Source: Paenibacillus solanacearum (GTDB taxonomy: Bacteria > Bacillota > Bacilli > Paenibacillales > NBRC-103111). From it: DNA of 64,000 nucleotides. The stretch is taken from NCBI RefSeq assembly GCF_910593845.1, contig NZ_CAJVAS010000003.1:186001-250000 (forward strand), read 5' to 3'. The notes beneath the pieces were generated by a model. That model worked only from the letters and a program-made list of their open reading frames with translations, was not told the origin of the DNA and made no database searches. Position 1 is the stretch's first letter; each line of letters begins with the position of its first letter. Shown here piece after piece: positions 1 to 7,287 of the stretch. The position numbers were made by a program, and so were the translations under genes.

Positions 1-1076
1 AATCCAAGCTGCCGCACATTACATTGGAATACCAGGATCAGAAGCCATCGCTTCAGGAGAAAATCGTTGCCGGAACGGTGCCCGATATTGTGCTGCCGAA
101 CGGGAACTTGAGACCGATCCTTGATCTTAACCTTCAATATGATTTAACCGAGTTGATTAAGAAATATAATTTCGATCTGACCAAGCTCGATCCATCCTTA
201 ATTAAAAGCATTCAAGCCTACGGCACGAAGGGCGAGATTTACGCGCTGCCCGGCGATCGAAGCGTGAAAGTGCTGCTGTACAATAAAGATATTTTCAATA
301 AGTTTAACGTTCCCTACCCGAAGGACGGCATGAGCTGGGAGGAAGTGATTGCTCTGGCCAAACGATTGACCCGTACCGATAACGGAGTCAACTATTACGG
401 ATTAAACCCGTCGAGCAACGGCTTTTTGAAATCGCAGCTTCAATTGCCTGTGTTCGACAAGGACGATAAAGCGCAGCTGCATACCCAGGGGTGGCAGCTG
501 CTGGCGTCCACATGGAAAGCGATCTACGATATTCCCGGCAATAATGCAACCGGAGCGGCCCGCGACCTGTTCTCCAAAGACCGGAACACGGCCATGCTGA
601 TCAACAATTCGTCATGGCTGCTGCGCAATTCGCTTCCGGATTTCAATTGGGACTATGTGACGATGCCGACATTCGATAATAAGCTTGTGTCGGATTTGTT
701 CGGATCCAGCTTTTCGATCACCTCGGGCAGCAAAGTGAAGGACGCGGCATTCCAGGTCATTTCGCTGTATTACTCGGACGAGGTTCAAACCGCCATCTCT
801 AAGGATGCGGCGCTCGTCATCGGGTCTACGGTTCCGGACATTCAGAAGCAGTATGGGGTGAATGTCGCAGCCGCTCAAGGGAAAAACGTGAAAGCGGATT
901 TCGGCGGGCAAGCCGCGACGAAGGTGGTGGAGCCGTTCGACTATGTCGCGAATCCGATTCTCAACGAAGCGTTCAATGCCATCGCTGCCGGGAAAACGGA
1001 TATCAATACGGCACTCCGGGAAGCGGAGGAAAAGGTTAACCTGAAAGTATTGGAGGAAAAAGCGCGGCTGAAGTAG
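1..1076 (+). CDS. Extracellular solute-binding protein (family 1), 5' end outside window
   Basis: This is the C-terminal part of an ABC-transporter sugar-binding lipoprotein. The reading frame is open from the first bases of the window, so the start and signal peptide lie upstream. The visible part carries the family pattern VLLYNKDIFNKFNVPYPKDG followed by MSWEEVIALAKRLTR, also seen in the genes at 14606 and 50361, and ends with the usual amphipathic tail (INTALREAEEKVNLKVLEE). The role is to capture an oligosaccharide outside the membrane and hand it to an MsmFG/LplB-type permease. No permease gene follows; the next gene is on the opposite strand. The substrate cannot be told from the sequence. 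An internal TTG at 24 is not the real start. Confidence 0.85.
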   Translation, partial: SKLPHITLEYQDQKPSLQEKIVAGTVPDIVLPNGNLRPILDLNLQYDLTELIKKYNFDLTKLDPSLIKSIQAYGTKGEIYALPGDRSVKVLLYNKDIFNKFNVPYPKDGMSWEEVIALAKRLTRTDNGVNYYGLNPSSNGFLKSQLQLPVFDKDDKAQLHTQGWQLLASTWKAIYDIPGNNATGAARDLFSKDRNTAMLINNSSWLLRNSLPDFNWDYVTMPTFDNKLVSDLFGSSFSITSGSKVKDAAFQVISLYYSDEVQTAISKDAALVIGSTVPDIQKQYGVNVAAAQGKNVKADFGGQAATKVVEPFDYVANPILNEAFNAIAAGKTDINTALREAEEKVNLKVLEEKARLK

Positions 1077-1280
1077 ACGCCGCAATAGCAGAGCGTGCTC
1101 GCGTGATCATGTCGGGGTATAGCCGCCTGGATGGCCGTCGATGCAGCCGGCGATGAGAACGGCTGCCGTTCCTACATTTGCCACTATGAGTGCTTCTCCA
1201 TCTTGCGATTGGCAAAGGAAGGCGGCTTGTCCGGTTCTCGATTATTGATCGTGAAAAGGAAGCGTGTATAGGTTTGACGA

Positions 1281-1307
1281 ACCGCCTTTTCACCAAGGCG
1301 GTTTTTT
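1281..1307 (+). terminator. Rho-independent terminator
   Basis: ACCGCCTT and AAGGCGGT pair around a six-base loop and are followed by a run of T. It lies about 200 bases after the solute-binding gene and ends its transcript. The roughly 200 bases between stop and hairpin contain no gene that I recognise. Confidence 0.8.
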
Positions 1308-1315
1308 CGTAAATT

Positions 1316-1999
1316 TTATGAATAATCGGCTTCAGATGACGGCTCTTGCAGCATTTCGGCTGCCGCGGATCCCGCTTGAACCAAGCCGATATTGATTGCT
1401 TCCCATAAGTAGAGGGATACGATGGAGCGATAAGGCTTCCATTCGTGATGCTTGCGCTGCAATGGAGCTGTCCCATCGCTCTCTTCCGAAGCATACAGCC
1501 ATTCCGCGGCACGTTGAAGTCCCCTGTCCCCGAAGGATAGAACATCCTGTCTCCCCAAGTAGAATATGAGAAACATCTCCGCAGTCCACCGGCCAATCCC
1601 CTTGACTGAGGTTAATAATCGAATAACTTCCTCATCCTCCAGCCCGCCAAACGTTTGAAAGTCAAGCAAGCCTTCCTTTACCCGCTCAGCGACATTCCGG
1701 ATGTAGCTGAGCTTGTTCCTGGACAGTCCCGCAGAGCGCAAGTGCTCCTCATCTGCGGCTATGACGCTATCCGGCGTAATCGTTCCGCATATCCGTTCTA
1801 CCCGGTGAAAGATCGTTGCAGCGGCTTTGACCGAAAGCTGCTGCCCGACCAATGATTTCGTCAAGTATGTAAAACCATCTTGCTGACCTTCCATGCGGAT
1901 GTGCCCGATCCGAGCGACCAGCTTGTCCAGTAAAGGATCGTTTTTGCAAAATCCACGCATACAGTGGTGGTTTGGATGAATATCGAACAGATATCGCAA
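1316..1999 (-). CDS. DNA-3-methyladenine glycosylase II (AlkA-type, HhH-GPD superfamily)
   Basis: A 227-aa base-excision repair enzyme that removes alkylated purines from DNA. It has the helix-hairpin-helix signature VKGIGRWTAEMFLIFYLGR, followed by LSFGDRGLQ, whose Asp is at the expected position of the catalytic residue. The front half (LTKSLVGQQLSVKAAATIF) matches the first helices of the family. A TTG at 1999 has a GGAGGA ribosome binding site five to six bases upstream and follows directly on the tetR stop, which argues for this start over the ATG at 1960. The gene is therefore co-transcribed with, and probably translationally coupled to, the TetR gene. It lacks the Ada-like N-terminal fusion found in some AlkA proteins. 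Confidence 0.88.
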   Translation of the reverse strand: MRYLFDIHPNHHCMRGFCKNDPLLDKLVARIGHIRMEGQQDGFTYLTKSLVGQQLSVKAAATIFHRVERICGTITPDSVIAADEEHLRSAGLSRNKLSYIRNVAERVKEGLLDFQTFGGLEDEEVIRLLTSVKGIGRWTAEMFLIFYLGRQDVLSFGDRGLQRAAEWLYASEESDGTAPLQRKHHEWKPYRSIVSLYLWEAINIGLVQAGSAAAEMLQEPSSEADYS

Positions 2000-2000
2000 T

Positions 2001-2594
2001 TTAATCCTCCTTTCTGGTGGGAGTCCAGCCGAACAAGTGAGAATCAACGAGCGAATGTGCCGCTCTGGAAAAATTATCGGGGTTAAAGTCGGATGGATGT
2101 ATATATGAAAGCATAACCGCACCATTGCAAAGCATACGCAGTAGCTCTGACAACTCGGATGGACGGGCAGCGCCGGCTTGTTCAGCTAGCTTCTCAATGG
2201 CTTTCCAGTTTTCATCCGTGCCTTTCACTGCATTCAGATGATTGTCATGGGCAGTGTCCGGAAATTCGACGACGGTATTGACAAAGGGACATCCGCGATA
2301 TCCCGGCGTCTTCATTTTCTTAACAAACGTGTCGATCAAAGCATGCAATTGCAAGGCGCTTGAATCGGGAAACTGGAGCTGAACTTCCTCCAAATCCTTT
2401 GCATTCAGGTCCTGTTGATAATCCAGGTACGCCGCAACCAAGTCATCCTTCGATGCGAAATTACGATAGAAGCTGGCTTTGGCAACGCCGGATTCAAGGA
2501 TAATGCGATCAATTCCGACTGCCCGAATCCCTTCTCTATAAAACAAGTCCGATGCCACTTGAAGAATTTGATTCCTCACTGATTTTCTGGGCAT
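2001..2594 (-). CDS. TetR/AcrR family transcriptional regulator
   Basis: A 197-aa repressor. Residues 1-50 form the TetR DNA-binding domain (ILQVASDLFYREGIRAVG, then GVAKASFYRNFASKDDLV as the recognition helix region). The C-terminal half includes GYRGCPFVNTVVEFPD, as in AcrR-type members that sense small organic molecules. It is the first gene of an operon with the AlkA-type glycosylase and is divergent from the DinB-like gene at 2830. A GAAC-n-GTTC palindrome lies between them, 38 bases upstream of its start. The ligand is unknown; the neighbours hint at response to reactive electrophiles or alkylating agents, which is inference. Confidence 0.88.
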   Translation of the reverse strand: MPRKSVRNQILQVASDLFYREGIRAVGIDRIILESGVAKASFYRNFASKDDLVAAYLDYQQDLNAKDLEEVQLQFPDSSALQLHALIDTFVKKMKTPGYRGCPFVNTVVEFPDTAHDNHLNAVKGTDENWKAIEKLAEQAGAARPSELSELLRMLCNGAVMLSYIHPSDFNPDNFSRAAHSLVDSHLFGWTPTRKED

Positions 2595-2631
2595 GAAATC
2601 ACCGTCATTCTGTATACTTTTTGAATTAATG

Positions 2632-2640
2632 GAACCGTTC
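2632..2640. promoter_or_regulatory. Candidate TetR operator
   Basis: GAACCGTTC is a 4-1-4 palindrome in the divergent region between tetR and the DinB-like gene. A related GAACGAYCGTTC pair stands before the other TetR gene of the window. Position and symmetry suggest autoregulation; this is not tested. Confidence 0.4.
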
Positions 2641-2713
2641 TGTACCTTAACATTTTACGGTATTTGGTAAAGTGTTGTCAATTTATTTGATAAAATAGGC
2701 GGTAATAATGAGT

Positions 2714-2742
2714 TTGACAAAATTATGCAATGAATGTAATAT
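2714..2742 (+). promoter_or_regulatory. Sigma-A promoter of the DinB-like gene
   Basis: TTGACA at 2714-2719 and TAATAT at 2737-2742 are separated by 17 bases, close to the vegetative consensus. It reads towards the DinB-like gene at 2830. Confidence 0.7.
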
Positions 2743-2829
2743 CATCGAATAGAGACAGGTTGGTATCTATTCGATTTGCGTGTTTACGATGTATCTGTCT
2801 ACTTCACCATTTTGGAGGCAAAATTCGAT

Positions 2830-3303
2830 ATGACGACCACAGAGCAATTGGTAAGCGCATGGGATTCCTGCTTTGACAAGGAGAGCGGCTGGTATCCTCC
2901 GCTTGAACGCGGATTACAGGGGGTAGCCGCTGCGCAGGCATGCTGGAGAACCGAAGGGAAAGCAGTGAATACGATTCAGGAATTGGTTCATCACATCACT
3001 TTCTATAAGGCATCGCTGCTGTCCGCCCTTACCGGTTCCGAAGAAGCTCCATCCACAGATACAAGCTTTCAAGAGAAAGCCGGTATAACCACAGAAGGCG
3101 AGTGGCAGGAAACCGTTGCAACATTGAAAAACATCCATACACGTATTCGTGAAAAACTTGTAGCGATGAACGATCAAGAACTGCAACACGAGGTTGAAGG
3201 TATCACGATTTACCAGTGGGTATCGGATCTTGTTCTTCACGATATCTACCATACGGGGCAAATCATCTTCATTCGTAAATTGCAAGGCTCGTGGGCAGCT
3301 TGA
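2830..3303 (+). CDS. DinB family protein (putative metal-dependent thiol transferase fold)
   Basis: A 157-aa four-helix-bundle protein of the DinB/YfiT superfamily. The metal-binding histidines can be placed: LVHHITFYKAS in helix 2 and LVLHDIYHTGQI near the C-terminus, where H-x3-H is the typical motif. Members use the metal site for thiol transfer, for example with bacillithiol, but most are uncharacterised. ATG at 2830 was chosen because GGAGG lies eleven bases upstream; the frame could also begin at a TTG at 2776. Divergent from the TetR gene, so it is a likely target of it. Confidence 0.8.
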   Translation: MTTTEQLVSAWDSCFDKESGWYPPLERGLQGVAAAQACWRTEGKAVNTIQELVHHITFYKASLLSALTGSEEAPSTDTSFQEKAGITTEGEWQETVATLKNIHTRIREKLVAMNDQELQHEVEGITIYQWVSDLVLHDIYHTGQIIFIRKLQGSWAA

Positions 3304-3391
3304 CGTTGTTGGATAACGAAACGAATCAGCTTTGAATCGCCGTACTCGATGCACGAGGGCATAACGGCGGAATATGGGGAGGGGAAAATAA

Positions 3392-3781
3392 ATGGCAACG
3401 ATACAACGTGAAATCGAAATCGCCTGCAGTCTTGATAAAGCTTGGGTTCAGCTTCGGGAATTCGGGAACGCGGCCCAGCTGTTCGCCGGCGTCTTGGTGG
3501 ATTGCCAGGAGGATTCGGGTAAGCGTACGGTAACCTTCAGCAACGGATACGTTGTTCAGGAGCAGCTTGTAACCCTGGACGAGGAGATGCACCGCCTGGT
3601 CTATACGGTAATGAACGGAGGCTTCACCCATCACAGTGCGTCCATGCAACTGCTTGAGACAGCTGGAGGCGTACGTTTCGTCTGGACGAGCGACTTCTTG
3701 CCGGACGAGGCGGCGCCGCGCGTCGAACCTTTGGTCGAGGCAGGCTGTCAAGCGATCCAGCGTTCGCTTCAATCGCTCTGA
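3392..3781 (+). CDS. SRPBCC (START-like) family protein
   Basis: A 129-aa protein of the SRPBCC ligand-binding fold, of the polyketide cyclase/dehydrase type. It begins with the typical first strand and helix (IQREIEIACSLDKAWVQLRE), has a central beta sheet (HRLVYTVMNGGFTHHSASMQ) and a long C-terminal helix (VEPLVEAGCQAIQRSLQSL). Such proteins bind small hydrophobic molecules; the ligand is unknown. A GGGGAGGGG ribosome binding site precedes the ATG. It sits downstream of the DinB-like gene and directly before a MerR fragment. Confidence 0.75.
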   Translation: MATIQREIEIACSLDKAWVQLREFGNAAQLFAGVLVDCQEDSGKRTVTFSNGYVVQEQLVTLDEEMHRLVYTVMNGGFTHHSASMQLLETAGGVRFVWTSDFLPDEAAPRVEPLVEAGCQAIQRSLQSL

Positions 3782-3795
3782 GCCGCGGTAGGAAG

Positions 3796-4032
3796 ATGCA
3801 GCATTTCGCCGAGCTGCGCTACCGCGGGGAGGAGACGGTCGGTGAGCGCAGGCGAATGCTCGAGGAGCATAAACAACGAATCAGAGAGCAGATCGCCCAG
3901 CTTACCGTAACGTTGGAGGTGTTGAACGAGAAGACCGATTATTACAAGGAGATGGAGCGGGACAGGGGAGAGCAGCGGCATGATCAGGAAGCCTCGGTGA
4001 ATTGTCCGAGGCTTTTTTGTGTTGTGTTTTAA
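3796..4032 (+). pseudogene. C-terminal fragment of a MerR family regulator
   Basis: Residues 1-56 of this frame match the C-terminal effector and coiled-coil part of MerR regulators: FAELRYRGEETVGERRRML followed by a helix ending LEVLNEKTDYYKEMER. The N-terminal winged-helix DNA-binding domain, which should precede it, is missing; the sequence directly upstream is the intact SRPBCC gene. The ATG has a purine-rich stretch right against it and no properly spaced ribosome binding site. The last 20 residues read through a terminator hairpin. I take it as the remnant of a regulator whose front was deleted. Confidence 0.6.
3990..4018 (+). terminator. Rho-independent terminator
   Basis: AGCCTCGG and CCGAGGCT pair around an eight-base loop and are followed by TTTTTT. 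It closes the unit of the SRPBCC gene and the MerR remnant. Confidence 0.8.
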
Positions 4033-4038
4033 ATGCTG

Positions 4039-4067
4039 TTGACATGACACCAAACGGTGTCCAATTA
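4039..4067 (+). promoter_or_regulatory. Promoter with internal palindromic operator for the doxX-arsR operon
   Basis: A TTGACA -35 box at 4039-4044 is followed by the perfect palindrome GACACC-aaac-GGTGTC at 4046-4061, which fills the space before a weak -10 region near 4062-4067. A repressor bound there would block RNA polymerase. The ArsR-type regulator encoded two genes downstream is the natural candidate, giving autoregulation. The palindrome is seen directly; its user is inferred. Confidence 0.55.
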
Positions 4068-4165
4068 GGAATGTATCCGTTGGAAACAATGATGAGGAGG
4101 AATCATATGAGTCAGATGATCGGCGCGTTAACAACCGCGAAAACAGAAACGCAATCCCGAGGAAA

Positions 4166-4525
4166 ATGGATCACTGGACGGTCACCTTACTGCTCGCAGC
4201 ATCTGTTATGATGAGCGGGATCGGGCAGCTCATACAATTGGGCGGGAACGTCGAGTTAGTGATGAAACTGGGTTACCCGTTATACATCTTGACCATTCTC
4301 GGCGTGTGGAAGGTGCTTGGAGCCATCGCGCTCGTTGTGCCTGGTTTTCTTCGGCTTAAAGAATGGGTTCATGCGGGGATTTTCTTTGTCATGACGGGTG
4401 CGGCTGTATCTCATGTGTTTGCCAATGATTATGGGGATTACGGGTTTTATGTGATCCTGCCGCTGTTCTATGCTGCACTGAATATCGCCTCGTGGGCGCT
4501 GCGGCCGAACAACCGCAAGCTTTAA
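4166..4525 (+). CDS. DoxX-like membrane protein, probably with a frameshift near its 5' end
   Basis: 119 codons encode four transmembrane helices of the DoxX-like family (WTVTLLLAASVMMSGIG, YPLYILTILGVWKVLGAIAL, HAGIFFVMTGAAVSHVF, and FYVILPLFYAALNIASWALR). The ATG at 4166 has only a close, weak GAGG. An ATG at 4107 with a perfect AGGAGG six bases upstream opens another frame (MSQMIGALTTAKTETQSRGK) that looks like the usual polar leader of DoxX proteins and runs into this frame at about 4160. One lost or gained base would join them. Either the gene is frameshifted or the short frame is a translated leader. It is followed by arsR and a SRPBCC gene. Function is unknown; DoxX proteins often respond to oxidative or thiol stress. 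Confidence 0.65.
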   Translation: MDHWTVTLLLAASVMMSGIGQLIQLGGNVELVMKLGYPLYILTILGVWKVLGAIALVVPGFLRLKEWVHAGIFFVMTGAAVSHVFANDYGDYGFYVILPLFYAALNIASWALRPNNRKL

Positions 4526-4568
4526 GGAGTTGGTCATTTAACGAAAATATGATTTTGGAGGGGGCGTT

Positions 4569-4898
4569 GTGAACGAGAACAACCCGTTGCGGGATGTGTT
4601 TGACGCCATTGCGGATCCAACCCGGCGCCAGCTGATTCGCCTGATCGCAGAAGCAGGGGAGATACCGCTTCATGAATTAACGTCGCAGTTTCAAATGGGC
4701 CGTACAGCGGTATCCAAACATTTGACAATTCTTAAAGAAGCCGGGCTGGTGCTTGACCGAAAAGTCGGCAGAGAAACGCGATATCGGCTTAACGCCGCTC
4801 CGCTCAGAGAAATTCAAGATTGGCTAGCTTTTTACAGCCAGTTCTGGAGCGCAAATATGCTGCGCTTGAATCAGCTATTAGAGGAGGAAGAAGAATGA
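4569..4898 (+). CDS. ArsR family winged-helix regulator
   Basis: A 109-aa repressor with the classic ArsR/SmtB fold: VFDAIADPTRRQLIRLI, then helix-turn-helix MGRTAVSKHLTILKEAGLV, and a wing ending GRETRYRLNAAPL. No metal-binding cysteine pair is present in the recognition helix, so it is the non-metal type usually found paired with an AHSA1-type SRPBCC gene. The GTG start has TTGGAGGGGG upstream. Its last codon overlaps the start of the next gene (ATGA), so the two are translationally coupled. It probably binds the GACACC-aaac-GGTGTC palindrome at the operon promoter. Confidence 0.88.
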   Translation: MNENNPLRDVFDAIADPTRRQLIRLIAEAGEIPLHELTSQFQMGRTAVSKHLTILKEAGLVLDRKVGRETRYRLNAAPLREIQDWLAFYSQFWSANMLRLNQLLEEEEE

Positions 4899-5314
4899 GT
4901 TTAACATTATCGTTGGATTTTCAGTACAAGACATCGATCGAGAAGCTTTGGTCCGCCATAACCGATTCAAGCAAGCTTGCCAAGTGGGTGGTCAATATCC
5001 ACAACGGTCAGCCCATGGAGAACGATTTTAAGCCTGTCGTAGGGCATCATTTTCAATTCCGTACGGAGCCCACCGAATGGTGGGACGGGATTGTTAACGG
5101 CGAAGTGCTTATCGTGGACCAGCCCAACCGGTTGTCCTATACTTGGGCCAGCGGTGCAGAGAAGCACACCGTCACTTGGACGCTGCAGGATCTGGGCGAC
5201 GGAAAGATTAACCTTCATCTCGAACAAACCGGAATCTCGAATGAACCGGCACTCCATGGAGCCAAATATGGCTGGAGCAAGTGGTGCGGCGAGCTCGAAA
5301 AGGTATTGTCCTAG
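4895..5314 (+). CDS. SRPBCC domain protein, AHSA1 (Hsp90 activator-like) type
   Basis: A 139-aa single-domain protein of the AHSA1 branch. Family features are SIEKLWSAITDSSKLAKWV near the start, the central strands (GEVLIVDQPNRLSYTWASG) with a characteristic Trp-rich sheet, and a C-terminal helix (GWSKWCGELEKVL). It starts at the ATG of an ATGA overlap with arsR, with GAGGAGGAAG upstream. In such arsR-ahsA1 pairs the SRPBCC protein is thought to bind a small ligand, but the biochemical role is unknown. Confidence 0.8.
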   Translation: MSLTLSLDFQYKTSIEKLWSAITDSSKLAKWVVNIHNGQPMENDFKPVVGHHFQFRTEPTEWWDGIVNGEVLIVDQPNRLSYTWASGAEKHTVTWTLQDLGDGKINLHLEQTGISNEPALHGAKYGWSKWCGELEKVLS

Positions 5315-5358
5315 CTGAAAGCGTATGGATGAAGCGGAATGCCATCGTTCAATTCATA

Positions 5359-5382
5359 AGCCGGCCCGAGCGGTCGGCTTTT
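5359..5382 (+). terminator. Probable terminator of the doxX-arsR-SRPBCC operon
   Basis: AGCCGGCC pairs with GGTCGGCT (one G-U pair) across a five-base loop and ends in TTTT. The short T run makes it a modest terminator. Confidence 0.6.
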
Positions 5383-5435
5383 GCATGCGCAGAAGTTCAG
5401 TAAACTGGGGCGAACAGGTATCGCCGGAATGAATC

Positions 5436-5444
5436 TGCTATAAT
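5436..5444 (+). promoter_or_regulatory. Extended -10 promoter of the VanR/VanS-like pair
   Basis: TGcTATAAT is a perfect extended -10 element. It places the transcript start near 5451, so the GTG at 5454 would be almost leaderless and the ATG at 5481 is the better start of the response regulator. Confidence 0.65.
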
Positions 5445-5480
5445 GGTTGCAGCGTGAACAATATGCAGAGGATGGATACC

Positions 5481-6176
5481 ATGAAGCGGATGACAATTCT
5501 CGTTGCGGACGATGAGGCGGAAATCGCGGACCTGATCGAGCTGCACTTGAAAAAAGAAGGCTACGACGTCATTAAAGCGGGGGATGGGCAGGAGGCCGTT
5601 CAGGCCGTTACGGCGCATCCTGTAAATTTGGCGATACTGGATATAATGATGCCGAAGCTGGACGGTTATGAAGTCGTCCGGCATATTCGGGAGCATAGTC
5701 ATATGCCGATCATTTTTTTGAGCGCCAAAACTTCGGACCTTGACAAAATCGCAGGGCTGGTACAAGGCGCGGACGATTATATGACCAAGCCGTTCAACCC
5801 GATGGAGCTGATCGCGCGCGTGAACGCCCATCTTCGCCGATATCTACAGATGAGTCAACCGGTGTCAGCCGGCAAACCTGTGCTGGAAGCGGGAGGCGTG
5901 GTCATTTACCCCGATCAGCGTACGGTGACTCTGTACGGCGAAACGATCGAGCTGACGCCCAAGGAATTCGATATTTTGTACCTGCTGGCCAGCTATCCGA
6001 AGAAGGTGTTCAGCTCGGAACATATTTTTCAGCACGTATGGGGCGAAGCGTATTTTGAAAGCAGCAATACGGTTATGGTCCATATTCGGACATTGCGGAA
6101 AAAGCTGCGCGACGATACGAACAAAAACAAGCTGATCAAAACGGTCTGGGGGGTAGGCTATTCCTTCAATGGCTAA
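5481..6176 (+). CDS. OmpR/PhoB family response regulator (VanR-like)
   Basis: A 231-aa DNA-binding response regulator. The receiver domain (about 1-115) has the acidic pair in VADDEAEIADL, the phosphoacceptor Asp in LAILDIMMPKLDGYE, the Thr/Ser position in IIFLSAK and the conserved Lys in DDYMTKPFNPMEL. The C-terminal winged helix (ELTPKEFDILYLL to LIKTVWGVGYSF) is the OmpR type. GAGG lies nine bases before the ATG at 5481; a GTG at 5454 in frame is less likely. It overlaps the kinase gene by eight bases. The family resemblance is to VanR-type regulators, but no vancomycin-resistance genes lie here; the likely target is unknown. Confidence 0.9.
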   Translation: MKRMTILVADDEAEIADLIELHLKKEGYDVIKAGDGQEAVQAVTAHPVNLAILDIMMPKLDGYEVVRHIREHSHMPIIFLSAKTSDLDKIAGLVQGADDYMTKPFNPMELIARVNAHLRRYLQMSQPVSAGKPVLEAGGVVIYPDQRTVTLYGETIELTPKEFDILYLLASYPKKVFSSEHIFQHVWGEAYFESSNTVMVHIRTLRKKLRDDTNKNKLIKTVWGVGYSFNG

Positions 6177-7287
6177 CCTATTGCGAAGTTTCCGTTCCAA
6201 AATGATCGCGCTGTCCGGCTTAAGCATGCTCCTATCCGGTATCATCACCTATGCGCTGTACAAAATTCTTCAATATTACTACCATACCCAGGTCCAAGTC
6301 GAAGATACGCTGGCTTATGTTCGCCTGTTCATAAGAGCGGTAGGGGAGATCAATTTCTTCCTGCTATTTTTCATCCCGCTGGCGGTCTTGTTTTTCTTCC
6401 TGCTCACGAAGCCATATGCGGCGTATTTTAAAGAAATCTCTGCGGGCATTCGTCATCTCGCGAGCGGCGATTTCGACAAGCGGGTGTCGGTGGCGTCCCG
6501 GGACGAGTTCGGGGATATTGCCGCGGATATCAATCTGGCCGGGGAGAAGCTGAAGCAAGCGGTGGAGAAAGGCGATTTTGCCGAGAGCAGCAAGGATCAG
6601 CTGGTGCTGAATTTGGCCCATGATTTGCGGACGCCGCTCACCTCCGTTATCGGCTACCTTGACTTCATTCTGAAGGACGAGCAGCTGACAAGGGAGCAGG
6701 TCCGGCATTATACGGGCATCGCCTTTGCCAAGTCCCAGCGTCTGGAGAAGCTGATCGACGAATTGTTCGAAATCACGAGAATGAATTACGGCATGCTGCC
6801 CGTCGAGAAAAGGCCGATCGATTTAAGCGAGCTGCTGACCCAACTGAGCGAAGAACTATATCCGGTATTTGAGAAAAATCAACTGGAAGCCCGATTGCAC
6901 GTTGCCCCGCATCTGATCCTTTCGGGCGACGGCGACTTGCTGGCGCGCGTGTTTGAGAATTTGCTGTCCAATGCGATTCGGTACGGTAACGACGGCCAGT
7001 TTGTAGACATTCACGCATTCTTTGAAGAAGTCGAAGTCGTAGTTCAAGTAGTCAATTACGGAAACCGCATCCATCCCGACGAGCTGCCGCATCTATTCGA
7101 TATGTTTTATACCGGCGACAAATCGCGGACTCAACGGGAGGGCGGCACAGGACTCGGCTTATTTATTTCCAAAAATATCGTGACGCAGCATCAAGGAACG
7201 ATCACGGTCGACAGCAGCTTGATTCGCACCGTATTCGAAGTACGGCTGCCGCAAGGAATGCATACGAACAACAATACTCTCAGGTAG
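6169..7287 (+). CDS. Sensor histidine kinase (VanS-like)
   Basis: A 372-aa membrane kinase partnered with the response regulator it overlaps. Two transmembrane helices (about residues 13-33 and 62-82) enclose a short extracellular loop of about 30 residues. A HAMP linker follows (ISAGIRHLASGDFDKRVS). The HisKA box contains the phosphorylated His in LNLAHDLRTPLTSVIGY. The ATPase part shows the N box (ENLLSNAIRYGND), F box (LFDMFYTGDKSR) and G2 box (GGTGLGLFISKNI). The tiny sensor loop suggests that it senses something at or in the membrane. Its stop codon lies inside the 3' end of the convergent gerB gene (7280-7287). Confidence 0.9.
   Translation: MANLLRSFRSKMIALSGLSMLLSGIITYALYKILQYYYHTQVQVEDTLAYVRLFIRAVGEINFFLLFFIPLAVLFFFLLTKPYAAYFKEISAGIRHLASGDFDKRVSVASRDEFGDIAADINLAGEKLKQAVEKGDFAESSKDQLVLNLAHDLRTPLTSVIGYLDFILKDEQLTREQVRHYTGIAFAKSQRLEKLIDELFEITRMNYGMLPVEKRPIDLSELLTQLSEELYPVFEKNQLEARLHVAPHLILSGDGDLLARVFENLLSNAIRYGNDGQFVDIHAFFEEVEVVVQVVNYGNRIHPDELPHLFDMFYTGDKSRTQREGGTGLGLFISKNIVTQHQGTITVDSSLIRTVFEVRLPQGMHTNNNTLR

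Noticed and set aside
5454-5480. GTG start 27 bases upstream for the VanR-like regulator
   Set aside because: It lies three bases after the predicted transcript start and has no ribosome binding site; ATG at 5481 is better.
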